From Chamaea fasciata (Eukaryota > Chordata > Aves > Passeriformes > Sylviidae): a DNA stretch of 64,000 nt. Of this stretch, positions 1-13,249 are shown piece by piece. The stretch lies in the NCBI GenBank assembly GCA_029207755.1, contig JARCOQ010000004.1, positions 38,018,685 to 38,082,684 on the forward strand, given 5' to 3'. The notes under the pieces are model-generated. The model was not told the DNA's origin. It was given only the letters and a program-made list of their open reading frames with translations, and searched no databases. Positions within the stretch are counted from its first letter, which is position 1; every line of letters begins with the position of its first letter. The position numbers were made by a program, and so were the translations under genes.

Positions 1-2150
1 AGAAACTGCAAATTCTTAGGTTTATCTTCAGTCTAATATCAATAGTCTATTGATCTATAGAGGCCTTTCACAACTCAGACACCCACTGCAACAACCGCTT
101 TAGCTTGCAGTAGCAGGGATCCAAATAAGTGCACATCAGTGCAAAATTAAGTTACTGAATTTCATTTTCAGTCACTGAGAGCTTTCCTTATTTGAGAGCC
201 CTCTGAGCACTCTCATTCCAAGTGCTTTCACCCAAACACAGCTGGTGAAACATCAGGGCCAGTGTACATTCACCTGACCTTCTCTTGGACTTCTGCACAC
301 CTTTTCCTAATGTTTGGAATTATGAATGCTAATCTAATCACTTTTTTTTTCCCTCCATAGCACAAAGAAAGCAAAGATTCATGTTAGAAAAGATAAAAAT
401 ACCCAACCACCCCCACAGCAACATAGCCCACCTATTCATCACCTCAAAATTGTACCTTGAGGATCAAGCCACGTCCTTTTGAGGGTGTAGATCCTTTGTT
501 TCCAATCCTGTGCTTCTGGATCACATTTGTATTCTGGATTCTTAAGCATTATCTTTCTGTATTTAGCTAACATTGACACTGACTGGGGATTCTTTATTTT
601 CCAAGCTACTCTGAATGCCACAGAGATTTTATGGCACACTGCTCACATATCATTTTTCATTTTGATTCTCAGAAAAATCTACAATTAGATCTCAGCCCTC
701 CCACTTAAGTAGAGAAAACAGAATAGTTCATCTTCAGGAAACTTGTGTCCAGAGTCACCTTTAAACTCAAGCCTCAGAGTCCTAAATCTTGCTGCTCTGT
801 CAACAGACATAAAGGAGTCCTGACAGCAGATGGCAGCTTACTCTTAAATTCAGCAGTCAGTGTTGAAACAGTGCCATAAAAGCAGGCAAACTCAATAAAA
901 TGCACACATGTCAATCCCCCAGGTCGAGATACTAAATTCTACTACAACTTCTATCACTGGGTAATTCAGGCTTGTTCATGAAAATTTCCTGAAACCAAAA
1001 CCTACAGAGTAGAAAACTTGTGTTCTCATTCACTAATTACATTACATTGCAGAACATAAAATTTTCAAATTTTAAGTTGAGTTTTTTTCAGAGTGAAGAG
1101 GTAAGTTAGAAATTTAAGGACATAATATAAAAATAGCAATAAATACTTTTAAAAATCCTTAATAGCATATACAAATACATTTTACATCTATATGTGAAAC
1201 ACTCAAGCTCTCCACAAACTTGTTCTGATATAAAACAAAGTTAAGCCAAAACAGGAAGGAATTTTCCACTATCAAATTCCTCAAAATTATTTATCTTAAA
1301 TCCCTTTTTAACTTGTTTTAAGCTAATTTTGTAAGATTTTTTTATTAAAACTAATTATTCTTATCCTCATCTGCCACCTGGACCCCCATCAAGCAATCTT
1401 TCAAGTGTTATCAGTATTTAGCTTTTTCTCCAAGCCAAACCAAAAAATTGCTTTCTGAATGTGGTGATCTGGACCTACAGATTTTATGCTGCTGATGTTC
1501 CTGAATTCTTCCCTGGATTCTGCTTTGTCAGTGGCTGAAATTTCCTCTATCCTTGCATCCCTTCTTCCCTAAACATTTTATAACCTATTTTTCACTGATT
1601 TTCATTCCATTTCCCTGCATTGGACTAAGATCATCATTGTATCACAAAAGAACATTTCTTACTGAGTGGTTACAAGTGCAGTCTTCTGAGTTACACAAGA
1701 AAGACTGAAGCAAAAAAAACCTGTTGGACACATATATGCACAATATTTGTGAAGTTATTTTCATGTTTCATCGAAGAAGCATGAAGCAACTGCTCTCACT
1801 GTCTTAATAAATCATTTTCCCATACTTTAAAGTTTGTTGTATAAATAATGAAAAAAACCTGCTAAGTCCAAATGGTGGACTTGCAGTATTATTTTCATTT
1901 TCATTTACACTGAATTTTACTCTGGTATAATAACAATGCACTTTAATTTTTTTTATTTTTTTTTAATTAATAGAATTGCTGGAATTAATCCATTGACCAT
2001 TAATCCACACCGATCCTGACAAGAGGATGTTTCAAACATGCATTAAAAATTTTGGCAATAATGTTTCCAATCTTGGGAAGTAATAGCAAAGTCATCACAT
2101 AGTTAATAATCAGCTTATAATCAACGAAAGAGTAGCACAGGTCATAGGGC
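1..2150. other. AT-rich intronic DNA, no feature seen
   Basis: Probably part of TMC2 intron 4. The longest minus-strand open frame (439-639, 66 codons) has no recognisable motif and does not resemble the expected next TMC exon. Homopolymer runs such as the T-rich stretch at about 1940-1965 are the only local structure. Confidence 0.4.
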
Positions 2151-2600
2151 CAAAGGAGTGGTGGTGAACAGAGTTAAAACCATCTGTCATCCGGACACAG
2201 TGGCGTTCCCCAGGCTCAGTACTGAGGACAGTCCTGCTTTTTTGATGATCTGGAGGAGGGGATAGAGGGCAGCCTCAGTCAGTCTGTCTCCTCAAAGGAT
2301 GTTGTAGTGAAGAGAGAATCAGTCTCTTCTTTCAGGTACAAGAGCCATGACAAGAAGAAATAGTCTCAATTTGTTCCAGGGGAGGTTTAGATTGGATATC
2401 ACAAAAAATATCTTCAGCAAAAGGTCATCAAGCATTGGAACAGGCTGCCCAGGGAACTGGTTGAATCACCATTCCTGGAGGTTTCATAAAGGTGTGTAAA
2501 TGCGATGATGAGGGACTTGGACTAGAGATGGTCTCAACTGTGTTGTGTCAATGGCTGGACTCAATGATCATAAAGTTCTTTTCCAATCTAAATTGTTTTT
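2151..2600 (+). mobile_element. CR1 LINE, 3' fragment
   Basis: Forward-strand CR1 3' region, recognisable by the order of its landmarks: 'gtggcgttccccaggctcagtactg' (start), 'aggggaggtttagattggatat', 'ggaacaggctgcccagggaactggtt', and a closing 'ggactcaatgatcataaagttcttttccaatctaaat'. It is 5'-truncated, as most CR1 copies are. The terminal repeat has decayed into a T-rich stretch. Confidence 0.85.
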
Positions 2601-4138
2601 TATTGTTGTTATGCAATTGAAAGAAATTATTTTTTAAAAAAGAAATTACTCTGTGAAATAATAGTGGAAGTATTCTTTCACTGTTGGAAAAAAGGAAATC
2701 AAGTTACCTTTGACGTTCTACAAGCATAGCTTACATTTTGGTAATTTTCCAATAACATGCTAAAAAACATTTTCATATTGTTTATGATGCTGGAGCCATC
2801 AAACAGAATATGTATTCATTCTCTCCTCAGCTTTTCTTCCTCCACCAGCTCTGCAGCAGATTAGTCCACTGGCTAATTACTCCACTGACTACTTACTCCT
2901 GACCTCTGTGATTTGTAAGTTACTTAAACCTCCTGGCCTTAAAAGTTCAGCATCAACTTGGCACCATTCAGTCAGGAACCAGGCATCCCATGTCCTTTTG
3001 ACATCTGTAACACATGTTCATGTTAAATATAGTTCAACAGATTACTAAATTAAGGTAATTAAATTACTCATTTCTACCTTGATGTCTAAACTATCTAAAT
3101 GAAAGACCTCTATTTGTACATCCCTGCAGACTTCTGTCACACTTTGTCTTTCCTCCATTTCTTTTGTGCTGTAAATAAAATGTGATAACAGGAGGAATGA
3201 GTAGGTCTTAGAAATACTTTAGAAACCACAACAAAAAAAAACCAAAAGTACATATATACATATTCATGCGCACTTGGAAGTAATGAGACTTCACAAACAT
3301 GAGGATGTGTCAAAAACAACGCAGACCAACAAAATCAAGCTTTGTAATCACTGGTATCATGTGTTAGAGGTAAATTATCTGTAACACAAGATAGGCCAAA
3401 GTGTACCCTGCTAGCAAACTGTGAATTTAAAGAAGCTTTAGAGAAAGCTTATTAATTGAATTACAGATGCTAGAACTAATAAATGTTTCAGAGGGGCAGG
3501 CATTATTGTCCCAGAGAAGCCTGAGTTAATTATTAATACAAGGTGTGGAGTTACAACTTCCAAAGTGCTAGCTGTATGGTACCTCAGGCACTTCTTTGCT
3601 GGAGAGAGGATGCATTACAGCTCTTAGAGCTTGTTGCTAATGAATACAATTTAAGTGGATTGATCATATTTTTCAGTAACAGTTCAGGAAGGTTTCAGAC
3701 TCTAAGAACTGAAAGCTCAATAAAAAGAAATACTGATTGTCCAGGACTTTTGTAAGTCTCACAAGATTAGCTGAAAACAGACTTCAAAACAAATATTGTT
3801 GGGCACAGCTCACTTGAAAAGCAACTCAGTAATAATAGTGGGCAAATTATAGTGTTATTTAATACCCACCTGGCCTCCAAGACAACCAGTCTGGACTGTC
3901 AGTATGTCCACAGTAAGAGAGATGAAATACTGATTGATGGGAGTACAAAGAATGCAACAAAAGGCGAGAAATTTCCACCATCCCACACATGCACCTTATA
4001 TATATTTGGGTTTGCATGCTTATAAAATATCTTATTTCCAATTAATTTGTCTTGATGGGCAGTCTAAGTCCTGTAATAAAATTAACTATGCTACAAAAAT
4101 ACTAAAAAACACCATAATATATTCTGTCCCTAGCATGT
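2601..4138. other. Non-coding intronic DNA, no feature seen
   Basis: AT-rich sequence between two CR1 copies, within presumed TMC2 intron 4. The open frames at 3137-3319 and 3543-3755 are short, lack motifs and have no splice context that would extend them. Confidence 0.35.
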
Positions 4139-4663
4139 GATCTGCTATGATGGAGTGACCACATCAGTGGAAAAGGAACCTATTGGAGCTAGTCCAAAGG
4201 AGAACCACTAAGTTGCTCTTATAGTAACTTGGTTAGAAGGACGGAGCCCACTTCCTATGAGGAAAGCCTGAAGGAACTGGGTTTGCTCAGCCTGAAAAAG
4301 AAAAATTTTGAGGTGACCTAGTTACAGCCTTCCAGTACCTGAAGAAGACCTGCAAGAAAGGGGAGGGACTTCTTACTAGATGAGGTAGTGACAGGTCATG
4401 GGGGAATGGCTTCCAACTGAGATAGAATAAGTTTGTATTAGATATTAGGAAGAAATTCTTTACTGTGAAGGTGAAGTGCTGACACAGGCCCAGAGAAGTC
4501 GTGGATGCACTATCCCTGAAAGTGTTTGAGGCCAGGCTGGATGGGGCTCTGAGCAACCTGGTCTAGTGAAAAGTGTGCCTTCCAGTGGCAGGAAGGGAAT
4601 AAATGGGTTGGAATAAATTTAATTTTAAGAGCCCTTCAAACCCAAACCATCCTATAATTTTGA
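4139..4663 (+). mobile_element. CR1 LINE, 3' fragment
   Basis: Forward-strand CR1 tail: 'tccaaaggagaaccactaag', 'gcctgaaggaactgggtttgctcagcctg', 'acaggtcatgggggaatggctt', a 'tattaggaagaaattctttactgtgaa' stretch, and an ending with 'gagcccttcaaacccaaaccatcctata'. It is 5'-truncated, and the terminal repeat is eroded. Confidence 0.85.
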
Positions 4664-5135
4664 GTGAAGTACAGATTCTGCACTCTCTGATTTTCCTAGG
4701 GGAAAAAGAAAAAAAGTTCTCAAGTTTCTTTAGAGAACACATAACTTTAGAGAGCACAGTTGGCACATCTCTGGATTTTTGTGCTCAATTCTCTATTTAT
4801 ATGGTACCATAATAAGCATTGCTGTTGAATATAAACTACCCACTAACTGGAGTTCGTGTTTTTATAGCACAAAATTTCGTCTATCTAAAGTGCTATGAGC
4901 AGGGTAAGGGAAGTGAGATGAGTATACCAGAGGGAAGCACAGCATTTAAACCCTTCCCTTTTCTTCATGTTGGTGCAAAACTCAGGCAGAAAAATGCACA
5001 AACAGGGATGCAGATCCCAAAATCCAACCCTCAGACTTAAACTGGGGTAGCTTTCCCTGAAGGTTTTCCAGTTTGCAGCAGCTGAAGTTCTGGCCCACTA
5101 GTTCTATTTCTATTGTACCTTCTTCTAATCCAAAA
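4664..5135. other. Spacer between CR1 copies, no feature seen
   Basis: Short unannotated interval. The overlapping open frames here (4603-4812 and 4819-5040) begin in or next to CR1 DNA and show no domain. Confidence 0.3.
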
Positions 5136-7275
5136 ATCATAGAATCATAAAAGGGTCAAGGTTGGGAGAGACCTTTAAGAGACCTTACAGGAAACCATCA
5201 ACCCAGTACCACCACTGTAACCCCCAAACCCTTAAACAACATCACTGAACATCAGACCCAGATGCCTCTTGAACACCACCAGGGATGGGACTTCACCATC
5301 TCCCTGTTGCATCCTATTCCAATGCATGGCTAACCTAACAGCAAAAAAGTTTTTCTAGTATCTAATCTGACTCTCCTTTGTCTCAGTTTAAGGCCACTTC
5401 CTCTTATCCTCTCACTGCAGGCACTATAGCAGATACGGGCCCCCGACTCACCACAACCTCCTTTCAGGGAGTTGTAAAAAGCAATCAGGCCCCCCCTGAG
5501 CCTCCTCTTCATGAGACTAAACAACCTCAGCTCCCTCAGCTTCCCTCATGAGTGATGTTCTTTAGTCCTTCCAGGAGCCTTGTTGTCCTTCACTGGACAG
5601 GCTCCAGCCCCTCAATGTCCCTTTTCAGGTGAGGGACCTAGAACTGAGCACAGTTCTGAGCAGAATTGAGCAGAGAACTGAGGCCTCCCCAGTGCCCAGT
5701 ACAGGGGCATGATCACTGCCCTCGTCCTGCTGGCCACACTGTTCTTGACACAGGCCAGGAGGCCACTGTCCTCTTTGGCCACCTGGGCACACTGCTGGCT
5801 TATGTCCAAACAGCAACCCCCAAGTTCCTTTCTGAAGAGCAGCTCTCAAGCCACCTCACCCCAAGACACTAGCACTGCACAGGGGCTGCTGCAACCCCAG
5901 TGCAAGACACAGCACTCGGCCTTGTTGTACCTCCTGCAGTTGTCCTTAGCCCACTGACTGAGCCTGTCCCTCTGCAGAGCCTTCCTGCCCTCAAGCAGAC
6001 CAACACTCCCACCCAGCTTGGTGTCATCTGCAAACTTAGTGAGCGTGCACTCAGTTCCCATGCCCAGATCATCAATAAAAATGTTAAACAATACAGACTC
6101 CAAAACTGAGCTGTGGGGGGCACCACTAGTGACTGGCCATCAGCTGGATTTAGGTCCGTTCACCACCACTCTCAGGGCCAAGACAAACAGCTGGTTTTTA
6201 CCCACTGAAGAGTGCACCCACCCAAGCCAGTTTTTCTGGAAGGATGCTTGGGAGACTGTATCAAATGCTTTACTGAAGTCTAGATAGATGACATCCACAG
6301 ACTTCTCTTCATATACTAAGCAGATCATTTTGTCATAGAAGGTGAACAATTTCGCCAACCACAACCTCCCTTTCTTCAAACTGTGTTGGCTGGGCTTGAT
6401 CTTGTGATTGTGCTGCATAATGGCACTCAGGATAATATCAGGATGATACTAAATTGCCTGGAACTGAGGTTAGACTGATAGGCCTGATCATCCTTCTGAT
6501 CCTCCTTGTAGATTCGTGTTACATGTGCTAATTTCTAGTCAGCAGGAACTTCTCCAGTTAACCAGTACTGCTGATAGATGATTGAGAATGTTTTGGTTCT
6601 TTCACCAGTTCCATTATTCCTGTGGGATGGATCCCACCAGGATGTCTAGACTTGTGCATGTCTAATTGGCACAACATCTCCTCCTGGATTGTGGAGGCTT
6701 CACTAATTTCCCAATCAACAACTTCCTGCTCAAGGAGCTGAGTATCATGACAATAGCTTGTATTGATATTGATGACTGAGACATAGAAGGCATTAAGTAC
6801 TTCTGCCTTTCTCTCAATCCCTGTCATTACACTAGCCTTCACATTCAACAAACAATGGAGACACTCTCTGACCTTCCATTTACTGAAAATGTTATTTATA
6901 GATACTTTTTACTGTCTTTAAAAGTAGACGAAAATCAGGTTCTAACAGGGCTTTGGCCATTCTAATCTTCTCCCTGCATGAACTTTCAACATCCTAGAAG
7001 TCCTCCCAAGTTACCTGTCTGTCCTTCCAGAAACAATAGATTCTCTTTTCTTCCTGAGATCAAGCCTAATATCTTTGTTTAATCAGGTTGGCCTTTTCTC
7101 CTAACGATTTTTCACCCTGCACATGGCGACAGCCTGTTCCTGAACATTTAACAATTTCTTTTTCAAAGCATATCCCGCCTTCCTGGACTCCTTTGCCCTT
7201 CAGGACTGACTCCCAAGGATCTCTGTCAATGAATCAATCAATCCATCAGACCATTTACCCCTCTCTTTAAATCTC
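5136..7275 (-). mobile_element. CR1 LINE, long copy with broken reverse-transcriptase ORF
   Basis: A reverse-oriented CR1 of about 2.1 kb, starting at the characteristic 3' end (atcatagaatcataaaagg) and extending well into ORF2. Reverse-transcriptase pieces can be read on the minus strand: KSVDVIYLDFSKAFDTVS (within 6140-6418), [11 protein letters not shown] (within 5846-6103), which contains the catalytic FADD core, and an ERKAEVLNAFYVSV segment (6558-6851). They lie in separate frames broken by stops and shifts, so the element is inactive. The 5' side fades out near 7275. It sits in presumed TMC2 intron 4, in the same orientation as the gene. Confidence 0.92.
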
Positions 7276-8985
7276 AATCTTGCAAGCGATAATTAATGGT
7301 CATTATTACCTGGTAGCTCTTCAGGCAACTTTGTGCTCACCTAAGTAGGCAGTGACAAGAAGAAATATCGCAAGTTCTCATCTCCCATAGAAAACACAAA
7401 GCAACACTGTTCACAAACCATGTAAATCAGTAGAGGGAAAATTACTAGAACAAGAGAACTCCTTTGAAGAAGAATATTTGTCTTGGAAATGAGAAAAAGT
7501 CTGAACTCAAGGCACACTCATATATTCAGTAGCACAGACCAGTGTGCCCCCAGCCCACAGGCTAATAAATCTATTGCTTAGGGCCTAGGTGATTTGGGAC
7601 ATTGTTGTAACACCTTTTCACCCCTCTCCATGTCTTCTTCCTCTCTTTTTTCACATCTCCAGACCCATGAAGGTCTGATCATGATGTCTCAAGGTGAGGT
7701 TAGAGTCTGACAGTATCAACACAACTCAGCTTCAAAGTGCAGAGGGACACTGATGAGCAGTATCCTAATCAAGTCACAGTTCTTCAAAGAATAATCACAG
7801 GCTGTCTGAAATAGATCTTTTTAGACACTGTAAATTAGAAGTTAGAGTTGATCTAAATTGCCAGTGTAGTTCTATTAAGAATGCCATTTCTGTAGTGAGC
7901 TCTCAGCCGTATTTTCACAGAAGGAATTTACCACAGAGTAACTAGTTCTACATCTGTGTTCTAAAATTATTGTTCATTCATGCATTTTCCAAAGAATGAA
8001 GGAAAATATTTACCATTTTACAAAGTAATCACTAGAGTTAAGTATAAATTGTCTTTCCCACCCTATACGGTTTAAGCCATGAAAAAATGCTTTGAAAAAA
8101 GTTTTAATTATTTAAAATGTCCTTTTTTAAAAAAACCTACAAATTTCAGTGGAAATTAAATCTCTCCCCAAATATTGTTTGTTGTTCTGACGACACTTAT
8201 TTCTAAAAACCAAATGTTTAAAATGAAAAGTCCTAGTTGATGCTAATATTAACCATTCAAAATAATATTTTTTGAAGTTTTTCTTTTTTTTTTTCTTTTG
8301 TCTTGTATAGGCGTATTACTGGATAGCACTTTTTTTCCATTCTTGGAAATAAAAGATGCTAATATAGAACAAACATGGAAGTGGGAGTTGGCTTCTATAA
8401 TTATGTAACATTTATCATAATGCTGAGAAGAAACCTCCAATGTGAAAGCTGGAAGACAAAGAATAGGGCAATTTGCTCTTCTACCTGTAAGAGGATAGTT
8501 TTTGTTTTTCACCACACATCCCATGATATTCTGAATCCTTCACAGTGAAAGAAGCACATGACGAGGGGAAATACATGCTACTAACAGTGGTTCACCAAGA
8601 GTCTCAAGAGACAGAAATGCTAACATAAGGTTATTCAAAAGTCACATTATTGATTTAGAAGTTTAAGGCTCTTACAGCCAGCATGTATTCATTTTTCATA
8701 TGTACAAGAACAATGTCTATAGTGCCAATCTATCAGAATAATGATTCTCTAATAAATCTTAAATAACTCACTAAAATACAAAGCATAGATGCTTTAAAAT
8801 ACTGTTGTAACTGTAATCATAATAGGGTGCCCATTTATAAGATAAATTTTTTTACTTTAAATAGTATAAAAACTCCAGGTCTTGTTATGCAACTCAGTTG
8901 AATGTAGTCTCCAAAGACACAATTACAAAAACAGGGCACTAAAAAGCACACTCTATAACTGCATTTTGGTATGCATGTCTTGGGA
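7276..8985. other. AT-rich intronic DNA, no feature seen
   Basis: No exon, repeat family or RNA gene was recognised. The 91-codon minus-strand frame at 8249-8524 is Lys/Asn-rich without a domain, and its tail reads through a homopolymer run. Confidence 0.35.
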
Positions 8986-8989
8986 TCAG

Positions 8990-10545
8990 AAAAGCGTTGA
9001 ATGGTTTAGGCTGGGAAGAACCTTATAGATCACTTATTTCCAGACCCTCTGCCATAAGCAGGGACACCTCTTACTAGACCAGATTGAGCACAGCTCCACC
9101 CAGTTCATCCTTGGACACTTCCCAGAATGGGGCATCTGCAACTTCTCTGGGCAGCACCGTCTAGCGTCTCTCTACCTTCACCATAGAGAATATCTTCCCC
9201 AGATACAGTCTGCATCTAAATTCTTAAAGTTTTTATTACTGTTTCACTTTAAGGCTTTATTAGCACTTGTCTAATTACCACATGCTCTCATAAAAATCTG
9301 TTCCCATCTTCTTTAAAAGCCCCTTTTAAGTAAGGAAAGGCTGCTATAGGATCTCTCCAAAGCCTCCACTTCTCCAGGCTGAATGACCCAACTCTCATAA
9401 CCTCTCTATAGGAAAGCTGTTCCAGTCTTCTGAACATTTCTGTGGCCCTCCTTCAGACCTGCTTGAGCAGGTTCAGGCCTTTCCTGTACTGAAGACCCCA
9501 AATCTGGACACAGCATTCCAGCTGGGATCTCATTAGAGTGGTTTAGAGAAGCAGAATCCCTTTCCTCAACCTTCTGGCCATGCTGCTTTCAATGGAGCCC
9601 TGGGCACATTTGGTTTGCTGGGCTGCAAATCCACATTGTAGCCTTTTCTTTGACTTTCCATCCACCAGCACCCCCAAGTCCTCCAAAGGTTTGCTCTCCA
9701 TCTGTTTCACCCACAGCCTATATTGATGATGAGTGTTGCCCGAACAAAGTTGGAGCACTTGATCTTGTTAAACCTAATGAGATTCCCAATTGCCCACTCC
9801 TTGAGCTGGTTCAGGTCCCTCTGGATGGCATCCTGTCCTTCAGGTGTGTCAACTGCACCACTCAGCTTGGTGTCATCTGGGAATTTTCTGAGGGTGCACG
9901 CAATCCCTCCATCCATGTCATTGATGCAGACACGAAATTGCACTGGCCCCAGTATGAATCCCTGAATGACAATAGTTGTCAGTGATGTCCAAACAGACGT
10001 TGACCCATTGACCACCAACTCCCTGAGTGTAACCATTCAGACAATTTCTTAGCAACCACAGAGTCCACCTATTTAATCCACATCTTTACAATTTGGAGAG
10101 AAGGATTTTCTGGGGTACCATGTCAAAGACCTTACAGAAGTCCTGCTAAGTGACATCCACAGCCCTTTTTTTTGTCCACTAATGTAGTGACTTCATCAGA
10201 CAAGGTTTGTTCAGGCAGTTTTTTCCCTGATGGAGATGTCCTTACTGTCTCAAATCACCTCCCCATCTTCCAAGAGCATTAGCAGTGTTTCTAGGAGGAT
10301 TTTTTCTGTGGATTATTGTATTAATAGACAGGGTGCACCTGTTTATTCCAATATCACTGCCCACAACTGGAAGCACAGAGGAAAAAATAATCTCTGCACC
10401 AGCTTTCCTTACCAGATATCCCAAGGCCCAGAAGTGTCTCTTGATCACCCTTTAGCTACATGTTGCAGTATCATCACTGCCCACATGAAAAAGCAATAAT
10501 GGAAAATAGTCTAAGGGACATACCAAGTCATGAAGTTTCCTTGGA
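8990..10545 (-). mobile_element. CR1 LINE with decayed reverse transcriptase
   Basis: A reverse-oriented CR1 starting 'gaatggtttaggctgggaagaacc' and running through the 3' UTR into ORF2. The minus-strand frame 9707-10036 contains VQFRVCINDMDGG followed by FPDDTKLSGAVDT. This is the RT catalytic region, with the usual FADD changed to FPDD, so it is not functional. Past about 10230 the match jumps to a more 5' CR1 segment ('cccaaggcccagaagtgtctcttgatcacc', '...tgcagtatcatcactgcccacatg'), which suggests an internal deletion. Confidence 0.88.
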
Positions 10546-11609
10546 ATTGCTAGGAATTATGAGATGGAAGAATGGCTGTAAAAATAAAAACATTCTCCAT
10601 AGGAAGACTATAAACAAATGTTGAGTTTATGTACATGAAGATCCTTCATCTCTAGACTATCCAAAATTTAATCTGCTCATTTATATTTCACAAAATTTCT
10701 CTTACTTGCACAATGCTTCTACTCTACATCTCCTAGATACTGTTCCCTTTTACCTCCCCTGACTCTTTTCATTACCTCTTTACAAGTTTACCCTTTCCAA
10801 AGTTACCTTACCTTCTGAAAGGACAAATCCATAGACTTTCCACACTATATTTCATATCTGTGTTTTCTGTTCATATTAAAAACTCTCTGCAGGACAGACC
10901 ATCATTTCTGTGCTAGATATGTTCTGGTGGTGTCTTGGGTTTGCCCCTGTGAATAGGTTATTTAAAACAGGGGAGCATAGAAGTTTTGTCAAAGAATAAA
11001 GTTCTCTCTATTTTCTCAGTTTCTGTGCTTGGTGGAAGTTTAAATGTAAATGAATACTTAATTTTTGGCTTCCAAGTAAATATAGCGATAGGTTTGCTAG
11101 GGCAAAATGCAGTTTTTTATGCAGCATAACAAAAAATGCATGAAAGTACAAGTTCTACTTCAAAGAGCCTGCTTTTTCATAAGTTGGTTTTTTTCTTTCC
11201 TAAAAGTCAGCCTAGGGAGAAAAATTCTCTCTCTCTACCGATCTCGAGGTAATCCTGGAATTGCATCATTTTTCTGAGAGATATTAATGAACTATTAATC
11301 TCACCAATGGAAGAATTCATCAGTATCAACCTAACTGAAGAAAAGGAAAAGATTTTGTATTGGGTTTTAATGGAAATTCCAAAACCAAAAATGTATTCGC
11401 TTTCCATATTTGATTTCAGCTCTACTGGGACAAGAAAGCTCTGATCTGCAACACCATTTACCTCCACTTACTGTGGGAATACCTCCTGAAGAAGAGAGAT
11501 TAGAGGTGGTCTGAATTCAATTTTTAAGTAGGTGCAGACCTAAAGTGAAAATTCAGAAAAACAGTGCAAAGCAGGACAGCAGATATTCATTATGGAAATC
11601 AAACCATAC
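10546..11609. other. TMC2: Intronic DNA downstream of TMC2 exon 4, no feature seen
   Basis: Start of the intron that leaves exon 4 on the minus strand. The minus-strand frame 11207-11467 does not match the expected next TMC exon. Confidence 0.4.
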
Positions 11610-11750
11610 TTCAGGACAGACAACTTCTTTTTCATCTTCCATGGCTTGTTCCTTAATGTGGCAATGAGTTTCTTTTTTTCTTCTACCTCTTCTTTCAGCT
11701 TGGCCAAGTCCTCCTCTGTAATTGTCTCCTCCTCAGATTCAGAATCAGAG
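11610..11750 (-). CDS. TMC2: TMC2, coding exon 4 (conserved EEKKKLIATLRNKPW block)
   Basis: A 141-base exon (acceptor TTTGTTTGAAG, donor CTGAA|GTATGG; phase 2 in, phase 2 out). It encodes SDSESEEETITEEDLAKL followed by KEEVEEKKKLIATLRNKPWK and MKKKLSVL. The EEDLAKL...VEEKKKLIAT.R.KPW...KKL pattern is the start of the conserved region of vertebrate TMC1/TMC2, which form the mechanotransduction channel of inner-ear hair cells together with TMIE, LHFPL5, protocadherin-15 and CIB proteins. The uninterrupted VEEKKKLIAT run and the Arg before KPW match TMC2. The KPWKM and VLK parts also resemble TMC1, so TMC1 is the main alternative. The next exon, expected to carry an EALGKGKGK-like motif, was not found down to position 1. 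The gene is therefore truncated by the window edge, before any membrane segment. Confidence 0.85.
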
Positions 11751-13249
11751 CTTCAAACAAAAGCAGGAAAGAAAAACATCACCAAAACTCAGAAAGGACA
11801 GAAGTTTTCACAGAAAAACATACTTTGTGTTAATTTCTCTTAAATTTGAGACTAGATAGGTGCCTTCATATTTGCACAGAAGGGAGAACAGTCTTCATTT
11901 AAACTTGTAAATAATTTTAGTATGAAAGGCAAATCCTGCACACAAAATGCAGAACTGTGGGTGAAGAAGCACAACACCTTCAAAATCACAGGGACAGCGA
12001 GCAGCACTCTTGGAGTAAAATCTGAGAGTCACTTATTGTTTCTGCAGCTGTAATCATCCTCCTAAGAGTCCAACTCAAACTCAGAATGGTCAAGTGAGGA
12101 TGCTATAACAGCAGTCATAAAATTGAACTCCTTCACCTTAGTGTGTCACAGTTGAGGGAAGAGACACCACCTTAGCCTCAGCTGAGAAAAATTGAAACAC
12201 CAAATGACAGCCTATGCACTTACCAAAGCATAACATTTCATAGATGGGAAAAATTCACAGCCACATTGCAGCAAGACCACGAGAAAGCAACAAGTACTCT
12301 AGGAAAGGAGGTGTAATTGTAAAGGCATCCCCAGGTATGTTGTATCTGTGGTCTAAATTTATTATCCATACATCAGTTTACAGTATCTTTGCAAAGAATA
12401 GCTGATTAAAATAAGATTCACTTTCCTTAAATCTGCATAGATACCCTTTTCTATAAGCAATCTTGCATCTCATATAATGGTATGTAGCAATCCTTTAGCA
12501 ACAGGTGCTTCCACTTTTTATGCCAGTGAACAGGAAAATGGTAAAAAGGAAATCAATAGACTCTGACTTTCTCCTCTGAAAAGCTGATTGTGACAACTAC
12601 CACTAAGTGACCTCTTGGTGATAGCAGTTTGATGCATTTCTACCTGTTCCTGTTGTGCTTTCTTTAGTTTCTTTTGTTGATTTGCTTGCTTGTTTGTTAG
12701 TCTTCTTAATGTTTGAAACTGTATTGCAAGTTTTTTGGGGGGGGGTTAATGGTTTTATGGCTTCAATGGAGAAAAATTCATTCTGACTTTATCAAGCAAG
12801 TAGTTTTCAGACTCTTATGCTCATACTTCACCTTTCTGAGACTTAGATATCCAAAATCTGATGTGAGAGCTGTATGATTCATTATCTAATGTATCAGTTC
12901 TATCTCCTGAATAATTTAAAATTATAAATTTTTTCTTCTACCAAAACAGATGACATAGGTCTTTTTAGAGATCTAAATTATGCAAATGTCACAAGAGTTT
13001 ACCAGCAAGAATACTGATAAGATTCAAAACAAACAAATAGAATAAAAGCAAAGTACTCTTTGAAACAGAGAAAAATACAAATTTCTTATTGGTCATCTAC
13101 CTACAGTCTTCATAAATTTTACTTAATTATAGCAAAAGATTAGGGGATGAGCTGAAAACTTTCAGACACACAGAAATTAGCAAAGCAAAGAAGGAGGCCC
13201 GCGTAGTTGTGGGTCACCCTGCTATTAAAGGTTAAAATGCTACTTATTG
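11751..13249. other. TMC2: TMC2 intron 3, exon-4 proximal part, no further feature
   Basis: Intronic on the minus strand. Only simple-sequence items were seen, such as a run of nine G at 12737-12745. Confidence 0.5.

Noticed and set aside
439..639. 66-codon minus-strand frame as the next TMC2 exon
   Set aside because: No match to the conserved EALGKGKGK/AKKW region or to any other TMC segment I know.
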